Shown here piece after piece: positions 46,479-54,332 of a stretch of DNA of 64,000 bases. The notes beneath the pieces are model-generated. The model saw only the letters and a list, made by a program, of their open reading frames with translations. It did no database searches and was not told the origin of the DNA. Each line of letters starts with the position of its first letter. Position 1 is the first letter of the stretch. The position numbers and the translations under genes are program-made. The DNA is from Sphingomonas kyeonggiensis. Its GTDB lineage: Bacteria > Pseudomonadota > Alphaproteobacteria > Sphingomonadales > Sphingomonadaceae. The stretch covers positions 62,001 to 126,000 of the forward strand of contig NZ_JACIEH010000006.1 in assembly GCF_014196745.1 (NCBI RefSeq), in the 5' to 3' direction.

Positions 46479-47710
46479 ACGCGCTCACCTCCCGCGACGT
46501 GCTGCGTCCCGGCAAGAGGGGGATCGCGCGCTGGATCGAGGGGCGCGTGTTCGCCGCCATGCCCTATGCCTTCGCCTTTTTCCGGCGCTGGAAGCCGGTG
46601 GTGAAGTTCGGCGGGATGACGCTGACCTCGCGCTATGACGACGTGAAGGAGGTTTTCGCCACCGATCCGGTGTTCGGCGCGCCCTACAAGGCCAAGCTCG
46701 ACGTGATCATGGGCGGCGAGCCCTTCTTCCTCGGCATGGCCGACACCCCGCTCTACCACCGCGACACCGATGCGATGCGCATGGCCGTGCTGCCCGGCGA
46801 CTTGCCCGGGCTGGGGCAGAAGGTCGAGGCGATGGCCGAGGCGATCGTCGCGGCGGCGCCGGGCCGGGTCGAGGTGGTCGACACGCTGGTGCGCCGCGTG
46901 ACCTTCTCGGTGCTCGCCGATTATTTCGGCGTGCCCGAGCCCAAGGGCGGCGACCTGCGTGTCTGGGGCACGCGGCTGTTCGAGTTCCAGTTCGCCGATC
47001 CCAAGGGCGATCCCGCGCTGCGCGCCGATGTCGACCAGATCGCGCCGGCACTGCGCGCGCATATCGACCGGGAGATCGCCGCGCGGAAGGTCACGCCCGG
47101 CCGCGACGACGTGCTGACCCGTTGCCTCGCCCTACAGAAGAAGGGCGTGCCCGGCTTCTCCGATGTCGAGATCCGCACCAATTTGATGGGCTTCATCGTC
47201 GGCGGGCCGCCCCAGCCGCCGATGGTCGTGCCCCAGGCGATGGAGCAGCTGCTCCGCCGGCCCGATGCGCTGGCCGGCGCCCAGGCGGCGGCGCGGGCAG
47301 GGGATGACGACCTGCTCTGGGGCTATGTCCAGGAAGCGATGCGCTTCGATCCGCTCGCGCCCGGCCTGCCGCGCAACGTGCTGGTCGACGGCGTGATCGC
47401 CCGCGGCACGTCGCACCAAGCGGAGGTCAAGGCCGGCGACACGGTGCTCGCCGCCTTCGCCTCGGCGATGATGGACCCCCGCCGGGTGACCGATCCGGCC
47501 CGCTTCGATCCGAACCGCCCCGCGAGTAATTACATCCATTTCGGATATGATTTGCACCAGTGCTTCGGCCGCCACATCAACCGCGCGACGCTGCACCTGA
47601 TGCTCAAGCCCTTGCTGAAGCGGGGAAACCTCCGCCGCGCGCCGGGCAAGGCGGGCCATCTGGTCAAGAATGGACCCTTTGCCGAAGCGCTGACCGTGGT
47701 GTTCGATTGA
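46475..47710 (+). CDS. cytochrome P450 with atypical I-helix
   Basis: 411 residues from GTG 46475 overlapping the DyP stop. Haem-thiolate Cys363 in HFGYDLHQCFGRHI, and ExxR motif Glu287-Ala-Met-Arg290. The I-helix motif (A/G)Gx(D/E)T reads FIVGGPPQPPMVV (residues 240-252): the acid-alcohol pair that delivers protons for O2 activation is missing and replaced by prolines. This suggests peroxide-driven or rearrangement chemistry, not ordinary monooxygenation. Short spacing around HQ before the Cys is also unusual. Soluble bacterial class; no redox partner in the operon. Confidence 0.92.
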   Translation: MNALTSRDVLRPGKRGIARWIEGRVFAAMPYAFAFFRRWKPVVKFGGMTLTSRYDDVKEVFATDPVFGAPYKAKLDVIMGGEPFFLGMADTPLYHRDTDAMRMAVLPGDLPGLGQKVEAMAEAIVAAAPGRVEVVDTLVRRVTFSVLADYFGVPEPKGGDLRVWGTRLFEFQFADPKGDPALRADVDQIAPALRAHIDREIAARKVTPGRDDVLTRCLALQKKGVPGFSDVEIRTNLMGFIVGGPPQPPMVVPQAMEQLLRRPDALAGAQAAARAGDDDLLWGYVQEAMRFDPLAPGLPRNVLVDGVIARGTSHQAEVKAGDTVLAAFASAMMDPRRVTDPARFDPNRPASNYIHFGYDLHQCFGRHINRATLHLMLKPLLKRGNLRRAPGKAGHLVKNGPFAEALTVVFD

Positions 47711-47713
47711 ATA

Positions 47714-47863
47714 CCCTCTCCCGCTTGCGGGAGAGGGACGGCGAGCATCGCGAGCCAGGGTGAGGGTGTGTGAGAGCGGCAAGCGGTTTGCGCGCGGCAG
47801 CTTTCACCCTCACCCTTCCGCCGACTGCGTCGGCTCCCTCCCTCTCCCGCAAGCGGTAGAGGG
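47714..47863. repeat. Composite palindromic repeat (family B)
   Basis: Hairpin CCCTCTCCCGC/GCGGGAGAGGG at 47714-47737, then ACGGCGAGCATCGCGAGCC and AGGGTGAGGGTG, a variable centre, the mirrored CACCCTCACCCT, a GCCGACTGCGTCGGC hairpin, and a second CCCTCTCCCGC hairpin at 47840-47863. The same layout occurs at 50988-51136. Confidence 0.85.
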
Positions 47864-47873
47864 AAAGAAGGGC

Positions 47874-48905
47874 TCACCGCCGCTCGCTGGGCCCGCCGCG
47901 ATAGCCGTTCTGGCGCTCGATCATCCAGCCGGGATATTCCGCCGGCAGCTTGCTCACTTCGTCGAGCCGGGCAAGCTCCTCGGTCGTGAATTCCACCTCG
48001 ACGGCACCCAGATTGTCCGCCAGCTGATCGGGCCGCTTGGCGCCCAGGATCACGGTGGAGACGCTCTTCTGGTAGAGCAGCCAGGCCAGCGCCAGCTGCG
48101 CGACCGAGCGGTCCTTGGCCTCGGCCAGTTCGCGCAGCACGTCGATCACGGCATAGCCGCGGTCCTTGTTCACCGGCGGGAAGTCGAACGCGGCGCGGCG
48201 ACCCTCGCCTTCGCCCTCGCGCGTGTACTTGCCCGACAGGAAGCCGCCGGCGAGCGGGCTCCACACCATCAAGCCCACGCCCTCGCTGTCGAGCATCGGG
48301 ATCACGTCGCGCTCCAGGTCGCGCCCGGCGATCGTGTAATAGGCCTGCAGCGAGGCGATCGGGGCATAGTCCTTCGCCGCCGCGATGCCGACCGCCTTCA
48401 TCACCTGCCACGCCGCCCAGTTCGACAGGCCGATATACCGCACCACGCCCTTCCGGACGAGGCTGTCGAGCGCATAGAGCGTCTCCTCGAACGGCGTCGC
48501 GCTGTCGAAGCCATGGATCTGGTAGAGGTCGATGAAGTCGGTGCCGAGCCGCTCCAGGCTCTTCTCCACCTGCGTCAGGATATGTCCGCGCGAGGCTCCG
48601 GCGCCGTTCGGGCCGGCGTGCATCCGCCCGAGCACCTTGGTGGCGACCACCACTTCGTCGCGCGCCACGCCCAGATTCTTGAGCGACTGGCCGAGGATCT
48701 GTTCCGAGCGGCCCTCCGAGTACATGTTCGCCGTGTCGAAGAAGTTGATCCCCGCATCGAGCGCGGCCTTCACCAGCGCGTCGGCCTCTTCCTGCTGGAG
48801 CTGACCGATCTTCCCCCAAAGCTCGCCTTCGCCGCCAAAGGTCATGGTGCCAAGGCAGAGTTCGGAGACGATCAGGCCGGTGCGGCCGAGCTGGTTGTAA
48901 CGCAT
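47874..48905 (-). CDS. aldo/keto reductase
   Basis: 343 residues from the ATG seven bases after AGAGG (a closer ATG at 48911 adds Met-Ser). TIM-barrel aldo/keto reductase: MRYNQLGRTGLIVSELCLGT start, catalytic Asp/Tyr in FFDTANMYSEGRSE, Lys in VVATKVLGRM, His in DLYQIHGFD, and the NADPH segment VILGAKRPDQLADN. It reduces aldehydes or ketones with NADPH. Divergent from the fructokinase gene; a sugar-aldehyde role is possible, not shown. Confidence 0.94.
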   Translation of the reverse strand: MRYNQLGRTGLIVSELCLGTMTFGGEGELWGKIGQLQQEEADALVKAALDAGINFFDTANMYSEGRSEQILGQSLKNLGVARDEVVVATKVLGRMHAGPNGAGASRGHILTQVEKSLERLGTDFIDLYQIHGFDSATPFEETLYALDSLVRKGVVRYIGLSNWAAWQVMKAVGIAAAKDYAPIASLQAYYTIAGRDLERDVIPMLDSEGVGLMVWSPLAGGFLSGKYTREGEGEGRRAAFDFPPVNKDRGYAVIDVLRELAEAKDRSVAQLALAWLLYQKSVSTVILGAKRPDQLADNLGAVEVEFTTEELARLDEVSKLPAEYPGWMIERQNGYRGGPSERR

Positions 48906-49057
48906 GGACATACCTCTTTGGGGAGCGAGGGGAGGGGAAGCCGGCAAATGTGGTCGCCCCCGGGCCGCCGCAATGCCCGCCACGCGAAAAATGCCTCTGG
49001 TGGCGGCTTGTCGAGGGCCCCTTTTTTGCCGGCAAAAACCACGCTAGCGAAACCGGG

Positions 49058-49945
49058 ATGACTCAAGAAAAGCTGATCGCCGGCCTGGAGCTGGGCGGCA
49101 CCAAATGCGTGGCCCTGCTCGCCTCCGGCCCGGGCGACGTGCGCGACCGCGTGACCGTGCCCACCACCGATCCCGCAGCCACGCTCGCGGGTATCGAAGC
49201 GGCGCTCGACCATTGGAGCTTCGATGCGATCGGGGTGGCCAGCTTCGGCCCCGTCGGCCTCGATCCGGCGCGTGCCGATTATGGCTCGATCACCGCCACC
49301 ACCAAGCCGGGCTGGACCGGCACCGATCTCGTCCGCCGGCTGGCGGCGCGCTACGGCAGGCCGATCGGCTTCCAGACCGACGTCAACGGCGCTGCGCTGG
49401 CCGAGGGCCGCTGGGGCGCGGCGCAGGGCATGGCCGCACATGCCTATATCACCATCGGCACCGGGGTGGGCGTCGGGCTGGTCACCGGCGGCAGGCCGGT
49501 GATGGGCTGGGCGCATGGCGAGGCCGGGCACATGCGCCTGCCGCGCGCGCCGGGCGATACCTATCCCGGCTGGTGCCGTTTCCATGGCGACTGCCTCGAG
49601 GGGCTGATCTCGGGCCCAGCGCTCGCCCAGCGCTTCGGCATGCCCGGCAACCAGCTGCCGGACGATGGCCCCGAATGGGACCTGTTCGTTCATGACCTGG
49701 TCGGCATGCTCCACAATCTCGTCGTCACCGCCGCGCCCGAGCGCATCGCCATCGGCGGTGGCGTGGTGGCGGCGCGCGACTATCTCTTCCCCCGTATCCG
49801 TACTCGGTTGGTCCATAGCCTGGGTGGCTATGGCGCGCTCGCCGAATGGGCCGAGACCATCGACGCGCGGGTCGGCGCGCCGGGGCTGGGTACGATGGCA
49901 GGTCCGCTCGGTGCGATCGCGGTGGGGCTGGGGGCCAACCAATAA
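49058..49945 (+). CDS. ROK-family fructokinase
   Basis: 295 residues. ATP-binding AGLELGGTKCVALLASG at the start, catalytic Asp in FQTDVNGAALAEGRWGA, phosphate loop ITIGTGVGVGLV, and the zinc-binding ROK region EAGHMRLPRAPG...PGWCRFHGDCLEGLISG with Cys/His ligands. This zinc motif and the overall order fit the fructokinase (ScrK/Mak) branch. It phosphorylates fructose to fructose 6-phosphate. ATG 49058 chosen by homology; ribosome binding site weak (CCGGG). Confidence 0.9.
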   Translation: MTQEKLIAGLELGGTKCVALLASGPGDVRDRVTVPTTDPAATLAGIEAALDHWSFDAIGVASFGPVGLDPARADYGSITATTKPGWTGTDLVRRLAARYGRPIGFQTDVNGAALAEGRWGAAQGMAAHAYITIGTGVGVGLVTGGRPVMGWAHGEAGHMRLPRAPGDTYPGWCRFHGDCLEGLISGPALAQRFGMPGNQLPDDGPEWDLFVHDLVGMLHNLVVTAAPERIAIGGGVVAARDYLFPRIRTRLVHSLGGYGALAEWAETIDARVGAPGLGTMAGPLGAIAVGLGANQ

Positions 49946-49972
49946 AGCCCCTCCCCTTCGGGGGAGGGGCTT
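49945..49972. terminator. Hairpin terminator with UUCG tetraloop
   Basis: AAGCCCCTCCCC / GGGGAGGGGCTT, perfect 12-bp stem closed by TTCG, between the convergent fructokinase and glycosylase genes. Confidence 0.8.
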
Positions 49973-49978
49973 GCCCGC

Positions 49979-50602
49979 TCAAATCACTTCCATCTCCGAA
50001 TTATAATGATGCCATGCGAACACCGCCGCCGCGCCGCGGTGCGGGCGCCAGGCTTCGGCGATTTCGCGGGTCAGCTTTTCGCTCGGCCGTTCGGCATGGC
50101 CCATGATCCGCCCGACCTCGATCTGCACGGCCAGGTCGCCGGCCGGCCAGATATCGGGGCGCCCCTCGGCGAAGAGCAGATAGACCTCGGCGGACCAGCG
50201 GCCGATCCCCTTGATCCGCACCAGTTGGGCGATCGCCGCCTCGTCGTCCTCGGGCAGCGCTGCCAGGTCGAGCCGTCCGCTCGTCACTTCCTCGGCCAGG
50301 CTATGGGCATAGGCCGCCTTCTGGCGTGACAGGCCGGCTGCGCGCAGGTCGTCGAGGGTGGTGCGGGCGATGTTGCCGGGGTCGGTCAGGTCGCCGAGCT
50401 GCGCCGCCATCCTGTTCCAGATCGCCTGGGCCGCGGCCACGCTCACCTGCTGCCCGACGATGGTACGCAGCAGCGTCTCATAGCCGCGGTCGCGGATGCG
50501 GGGCGGGGGATAGCCGACGCGGCCGATCGCTGCAGCGATCAGCGGTTCGCGTGCGGCGAGCGCATCGAGCGACGCTCGGAGCTGCTCGGCGCTCAGGCCC
50601 AT
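49979..50602 (-). CDS. DNA-3-methyladenine glycosylase II (AlkA-like)
   Basis: 207 residues from ATG 50602; the longer frame crosses other genes. Helix-hairpin-helix glycosylase: RGYETLLRTIVGQQVSVAAA, the HhH LVRIKGIGRWSAEVYLLFAE, and catalytic Asp in IWPAGDLAVQIEVG. It lacks the N-terminal TBP-like domain of E. coli AlkA, so it belongs to the short HhH-GPD alkyladenine glycosylase group. Removes alkylated bases in base-excision repair. Confidence 0.93.
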   Translation of the reverse strand: MGLSAEQLRASLDALAAREPLIAAAIGRVGYPPPRIRDRGYETLLRTIVGQQVSVAAAQAIWNRMAAQLGDLTDPGNIARTTLDDLRAAGLSRQKAAYAHSLAEEVTSGRLDLAALPEDDEAAIAQLVRIKGIGRWSAEVYLLFAEGRPDIWPAGDLAVQIEVGRIMGHAERPSEKLTREIAEAWRPHRGAAAVFAWHHYNSEMEVI

Positions 50603-50665
50603 GGGGCACCGCCTTGCGAAGCGCCGCGTTCGGCGGCATGGACGGAGCGATTGAAGGAGAACGTC

Positions 50666-50983
50666 ATGCCCAAGCTTATCGTCGTGACCAGAAGTGGTGA
50701 AGAGCGCGAGGTCATGGGCGAAGCGGGCCTTAGCGTGATGGAAGTGATCCGCGAGAGCGGCTTCGACGAGCTGCTCGCGCTGTGTGGCGGTTGCTGCTCG
50801 TGCGCGACCTGCCACGTCCATGTCGATCCGGAATTTGCGGCCAAACTGCCTAAGATGAGCATGGACGAGGACGACCTGCTCGACAGCGCCGGCGACCGCG
50901 ACGAATATTCGCGCCTGTCGTGCCAGATCCCGTTCGGCCCGGACCTCGACGGCCTGCGGGTGCGGATCGCGGAAGAGGACTAA
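50666..50983 (+). CDS. [2Fe-2S] ferredoxin, ISC/adrenodoxin type
   Basis: 105 residues; ATG follows AAGGAG by eight bases. Cluster cysteines 40, 46, 49 and 86 have the C-x5-C-x2-C-x36-C spacing of adrenodoxin-type ferredoxins; extra Cys43 and Cys44 are present. Such proteins pass electrons to cytochromes P450 or to Fe-S assembly. The P450 at 46475 is 3 kb away on the same strand and could be a partner, but no reductase gene is near. Confidence 0.95.
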   Translation: MPKLIVVTRSGEEREVMGEAGLSVMEVIRESGFDELLALCGGCCSCATCHVHVDPEFAAKLPKMSMDEDDLLDSAGDRDEYSRLSCQIPFGPDLDGLRVRIAEED

Positions 50984-50987
50984 TTCT

Positions 50988-51136
50988 CCCTCTCCCGCTT
51001 GCGGGAGAGGGATGGCGAGCATCGTGAGCCAGGGTGAGGGTGTGTGCGGGCCGCGAACGCATCGCTTGCCGCCCTTGCTGACCCTCACCCTTCCGCCGCT
51101 TCGCGGCTCCCTCCATCTCCCGCAAGCGGGAGATGG
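50988..51136. repeat. Composite palindromic repeat (family B)
   Basis: Same layout as 47714-47863. End hairpins are CCCTCTCCCGC/GCGGGAGAGGG (50988-51011) and CCATCTCCCGC/GCGGGAGATGG (51113-51136); the C-to-A change in one arm is matched by G-to-T in the other, keeping the stem. Confidence 0.85.
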
Positions 51137-51146
51137 ATAGTTTGGT

Positions 51147-51908
51147 TCAGTTGATCGCCCGCACCCGGATCGACGCCATCGGCGCATCGTCGGTGGTGGT
51201 GTCGGTCTTCCAGGTGATGACCTTGTCCTTGCCGACGGTCACCGCGCCTTCCTCGTTGTTCTGGCTCACCAGCTCGGCATCGGTGGTCAGCACGAAGGTG
51301 CCTTCCAGCCGCGAGAAGGCCTCGCCCATGTCGCCCAGGCCCGCGGCTCCCAGCGCGCTCATGTCGCCCATGCCATTGCCCTTGCCGCTCTCGCGGACAT
51401 AGCCCGGCGCCTTGACGCGGATCAGGTCCTTGCCGCGCAGCTCCACCGCGATCCACGGCATGATCATCTGGTTGTCGAGATTATACGGGTAGACGAAGCC
51501 GTGATCGAGCGTGCCGGAGATCTGGTAGTCGACCCAGAACAGCCCGTTGCCGCGATATTCGACGCTGCGATAGCCGGCCTCCTTGGCGATCTCGACCGCG
51601 AGCTTGCGGAAATTCTCGTCCTGTTTGGCCTTCTCCTCGGGCGTCAGGGTGAAGTCCGGCGCCTTCTCGGGCGTCTTGCCCTTCTTGCCGGACTTCTCCT
51701 TGGCCGCGTCCGCCATGCCTTCCTGCATCGCCTTGCCCGCAAAGCCCTGCAGGTCGATCGCCATCACTTCGCCCTTGTAGGAGAAGCTGAAGGTGCGGTC
51801 GGCACGGATGGTCAGCGCCGACTGGAACTTGCCGGGCACGAACAGGCAGCTGGCGAGCACCAGCGGCGCGACCAGCGCGAATGCGATGGCCTTCAGACGA
51901 TGCAGCAT
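51147..51908 (-). CDS. putative lipoprotein, function unknown
   Basis: 253 residues with a lipoprotein signal: LVAPLVLASCLFVPGKF, lipobox Cys at residue 21. The body has FSFSYKGEVMAID, a charged coiled region (AAKEKSGKKGKTPEKAPDF), SVEYRGNGLFWVDYQISGTL and ITWKTDTTTDDAPMAS. It resembles uncharacterised envelope lipoproteins of sphingomonads (pattern of LTIRADRTFSFSYKGE). The repeat between ferredoxin and this gene may end transcription. Precedes, in the reverse direction, rlmB by 17 bp downstream of that gene's stop, so it may share its transcript. Confidence 0.82.
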   Translation of the reverse strand: MLHRLKAIAFALVAPLVLASCLFVPGKFQSALTIRADRTFSFSYKGEVMAIDLQGFAGKAMQEGMADAAKEKSGKKGKTPEKAPDFTLTPEEKAKQDENFRKLAVEIAKEAGYRSVEYRGNGLFWVDYQISGTLDHGFVYPYNLDNQMIMPWIAVELRGKDLIRVKAPGYVRESGKGNGMGDMSALGAAGLGDMGEAFSRLEGTFVLTTDAELVSQNNEEGAVTVGKDKVITWKTDTTTDDAPMASIRVRAIN

Positions 51909-51925
51909 TGGATCCCCCTTGGCGT

Positions 51926-52675
51926 TCAGCCGCGAACCGTCACCGCATACAGGGCGATCGCCGCAGCATTGGAAACGTTCAGGCTCTCGACCTTATCCGA
52001 GATCGGCAGCTTCGCAAGCTCGTCGCAGTGCGCCTCGGTGTTCTGCCGCATGCCTTCGCCCTCGGCACCGAGTACCAGAGCGACCTTGCGCTGCTCGCCC
52101 ATCACCTCGGCCAGCGTGCCGTTGGCATGGCCGGTCAGGCCGATGCGCCAGAAGCCCGCCTCGGCGATCTCCTCGAGCGCGCGGGCGAGGTTCACCACGC
52201 GGCACCACGGCACCTGTTCCAGCGTGCCCGCCGCGGCGCGGGCGAGGGTGCCCGTCTCGCTCGGCGCGTGCCGGTCCTGGGTGACGATGCCGAGCGCGTC
52301 GAACGCCGCAGCCGAGCGCAGGATCGCGCCGACATTGTGCGGATCGGTCACCTGGTCGAGCACGATCAGCGGGCGGTTGTCGCCTGCCCCCTGTGCGAGC
52401 AGGTCGCCCAGCCACATCTCCTCGAGCGGATCAACTTCGGCGACCAGCCCCTGGTGCGGCGCGTCGCTGGGCACCAGCCGGCCGAGATCGGCGGCATTGG
52501 CGAAGGTGACCGGGATGGTCGACGGGATGTCGAGATTGGCGAGCGCGTCGTGCGTGCCCCAGATCTTGCGCACCACGCGCTCGGGATTGTCGAGCGCCGC
52601 CAGCACCGCGTGCCGCCCGTAGAAACGCGGGCGGTTCGACGATGCCTGGCTCGGCCGGTGTCCACGCTTGGCCAT
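51926..52675 (-). CDS. rlmB: 23S rRNA (guanosine-2251-2'-O)-methyltransferase RlmB
   Basis: 249 residues from ATG 52675, overlapping the upstream peptidase stop (TGATG). TrmH/SpoU methyltransferase with trefoil-knot motifs: motif 1 LDQVTDPHNVGAILRSAAAF, motif 2 VALVLGAEGEGMRQ, motif 3 LPISDKVESLNVSNAAAIALY. The N-terminal substrate-binding domain starts at FYGRHAVLAALDNPERV. Methylates the 23S rRNA P-loop with S-adenosylmethionine. Confidence 0.95.
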   Translation of the reverse strand: MAKRGHRPSQASSNRPRFYGRHAVLAALDNPERVVRKIWGTHDALANLDIPSTIPVTFANAADLGRLVPSDAPHQGLVAEVDPLEEMWLGDLLAQGAGDNRPLIVLDQVTDPHNVGAILRSAAAFDALGIVTQDRHAPSETGTLARAAAGTLEQVPWCRVVNLARALEEIAEAGFWRIGLTGHANGTLAEVMGEQRKVALVLGAEGEGMRQNTEAHCDELAKLPISDKVESLNVSNAAAIALYAVTVRG

Positions 52676-54309
52676 CAATGTGCTCCCGGTGCTGCGTAGA
52701 ATCCGTCCGAAGCCTTGGGCTCGCTCGCCAGCGGCAGGCGCGGCAGCGGCTCGGGCGCGTTGGCGGCGTTGACCAGGAAGGTGGCGAGGATGATCGCGCC
52801 CTGGCGCATGTCGTCCGGCTTCAGATGGTCGAACGTGTCGACATCGGTGTGGTGGACGTTCGAGCCATAGTCGAGCGGATCCTGGATGAACTGGAAGGCC
52901 GGGATGCCCACTGCGTCGAAGAACACGTGATCAGTGCTGCCGGTGCGGCCGGTCGCCACCTTGGTCGCGCCCATCGAGTTGAACGGCGCCAGCCACTCGC
53001 GGAAGATCGGCACCACCGCGGTATTGCCCTGGGTATAGATGCCGCGGATCTTGCCCGAGCCGTTGTCGAGGTTGAAATAGGCGGCGAGCTTGGAATGGTC
53101 GGCGCCCGGCTTGATCGGGAAGGCCTTGCTCCAGTTCATGTAGCGATTGGTGCCGGTCAGTGCCGGATCGACCGGGCGGCTGGCGACATGGTTCTCGACA
53201 TAGGCCATCGAGCCGAGCAGGCCCTGCTCCTCGCCCGACCACAGCGCGAAGCGGATCGCGCGCTTCGTCTTGATGCCCGATGCCTTGATGATGCGCGCGG
53301 CCTCCATGACCATCGAAACGCCGGCGGCATTGTCCGCCGCGCCGTCGCCCATCGCCCAGCTGTCCATATGGGCGCCGGCCATCACATAGCCTGCCTTGGC
53401 GTCGGTGCCGGGGATGTCGGCCAGGATATTGTAGGCCTTGGTGTCGCTGTCGTCGTAGCTGACCTCGCTGTTGAGCTCGAGGCTGGGCGCCGCGCCCATC
53501 TTGGCGAGGCGGGTTAGGCGGCGATAATCCTCGGCGGCGATCTCGAAGCCCGGCAGGGGCGGGGTCGCGCCGACCTGGAACTGGCTGTTCTGGCCATGGA
53601 CCAGCTTGCCGTTGCGCGACGACATGGTGGCATAGGCGATCGCGCCCTCGGCCTTCAGGAAGGCGTCGCGCTTGGCGGTGAAGGCCATGCGGCTGGCGCT
53701 GCTCGGGCGGCGATTCGCGCTGGCGCCGCCGTTCTGCAGCTGGAAGGTGTCGGCCTTGTCGAGATCGGCGTCACCATAGCGGCGGAAATCGGGGTCGGTC
53801 GCGTCGGTGATGTCGGTCGGCTCGGTGAGCAGGACGATCTTGCCCTTGAGCTTGCCCTTGTACTGATCGAGCGCGGCTTCGTCGGCCATCGGGGCGAGCA
53901 CGACCTGGCCGGTGATCGGACCGTTGGTTCCCGGCGTCCAGGCGAGCGGCGCGGCGATCAGGGTGAGCGGACGCGGGGCGATCATCTTCACACCGGCGTT
54001 CTTCGCGCTCCAGCCGCGACCGAACTCGAAGCCCTCCTTGTGCACGTTGGTCAGGCCCCATTCGCGGAACTTGGCCTGGGTCCAGTCCTCGGCCTGGCGC
54101 ATGCCCGGCGAATTGGTGAGTCGCGCGCCGATCACGTCGGTGAGGTACTGGGCGACGCGCATCACTTCGCTGCGGTTGGTGCCCTCGTCGACGATCTTGT
54201 CGACGGGTGCGCTCGGCGCTGCGGGGCCGTCCGGGCCTCTGGCGATGGCGAGCGGAGCCATGGCGGTGGCTGCGAGCAGCGTGGCGATGGCGAAGGAAAG
54301 TCGGCGCAT
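52675..54309 (-). CDS. M28 family metallopeptidase, secreted
   Basis: 544 residues from ATG 54309 (MRRLSFAIATLLAATAMAP signal peptide). PA domain at about 120-300, then the M28 zinc peptidase: His/Asp in AGAHMDSWAMGDGAADNAAG, catalytic Glu pair in LWSGEEQGLLGS, further ligands in NLDNGSGKIRG and SNVHHTDVDTFDHL. Probably an aminopeptidase or carboxypeptidase in the periplasm. The stop overlaps the rlmB start, an unusual pairing. An upstream in-frame ATG at 54330 is an alternative. Confidence 0.93.
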   Translation of the reverse strand: MRRLSFAIATLLAATAMAPLAIARGPDGPAAPSAPVDKIVDEGTNRSEVMRVAQYLTDVIGARLTNSPGMRQAEDWTQAKFREWGLTNVHKEGFEFGRGWSAKNAGVKMIAPRPLTLIAAPLAWTPGTNGPITGQVVLAPMADEAALDQYKGKLKGKIVLLTEPTDITDATDPDFRRYGDADLDKADTFQLQNGGASANRRPSSASRMAFTAKRDAFLKAEGAIAYATMSSRNGKLVHGQNSQFQVGATPPLPGFEIAAEDYRRLTRLAKMGAAPSLELNSEVSYDDSDTKAYNILADIPGTDAKAGYVMAGAHMDSWAMGDGAADNAAGVSMVMEAARIIKASGIKTKRAIRFALWSGEEQGLLGSMAYVENHVASRPVDPALTGTNRYMNWSKAFPIKPGADHSKLAAYFNLDNGSGKIRGIYTQGNTAVVPIFREWLAPFNSMGATKVATGRTGSTDHVFFDAVGIPAFQFIQDPLDYGSNVHHTDVDTFDHLKPDDMRQGAIILATFLVNAANAPEPLPRLPLASEPKASDGFYAAPGAH

Positions 54310-54332
54310 TGGGCCCCCGGGGAGTGTCATTA

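Noticed and set aside
47714..51136. Repeated palindromes as a CRISPR array
   Set aside because: Only two distant copies, no regular spacers, no cas genes; they are REP-type composites.
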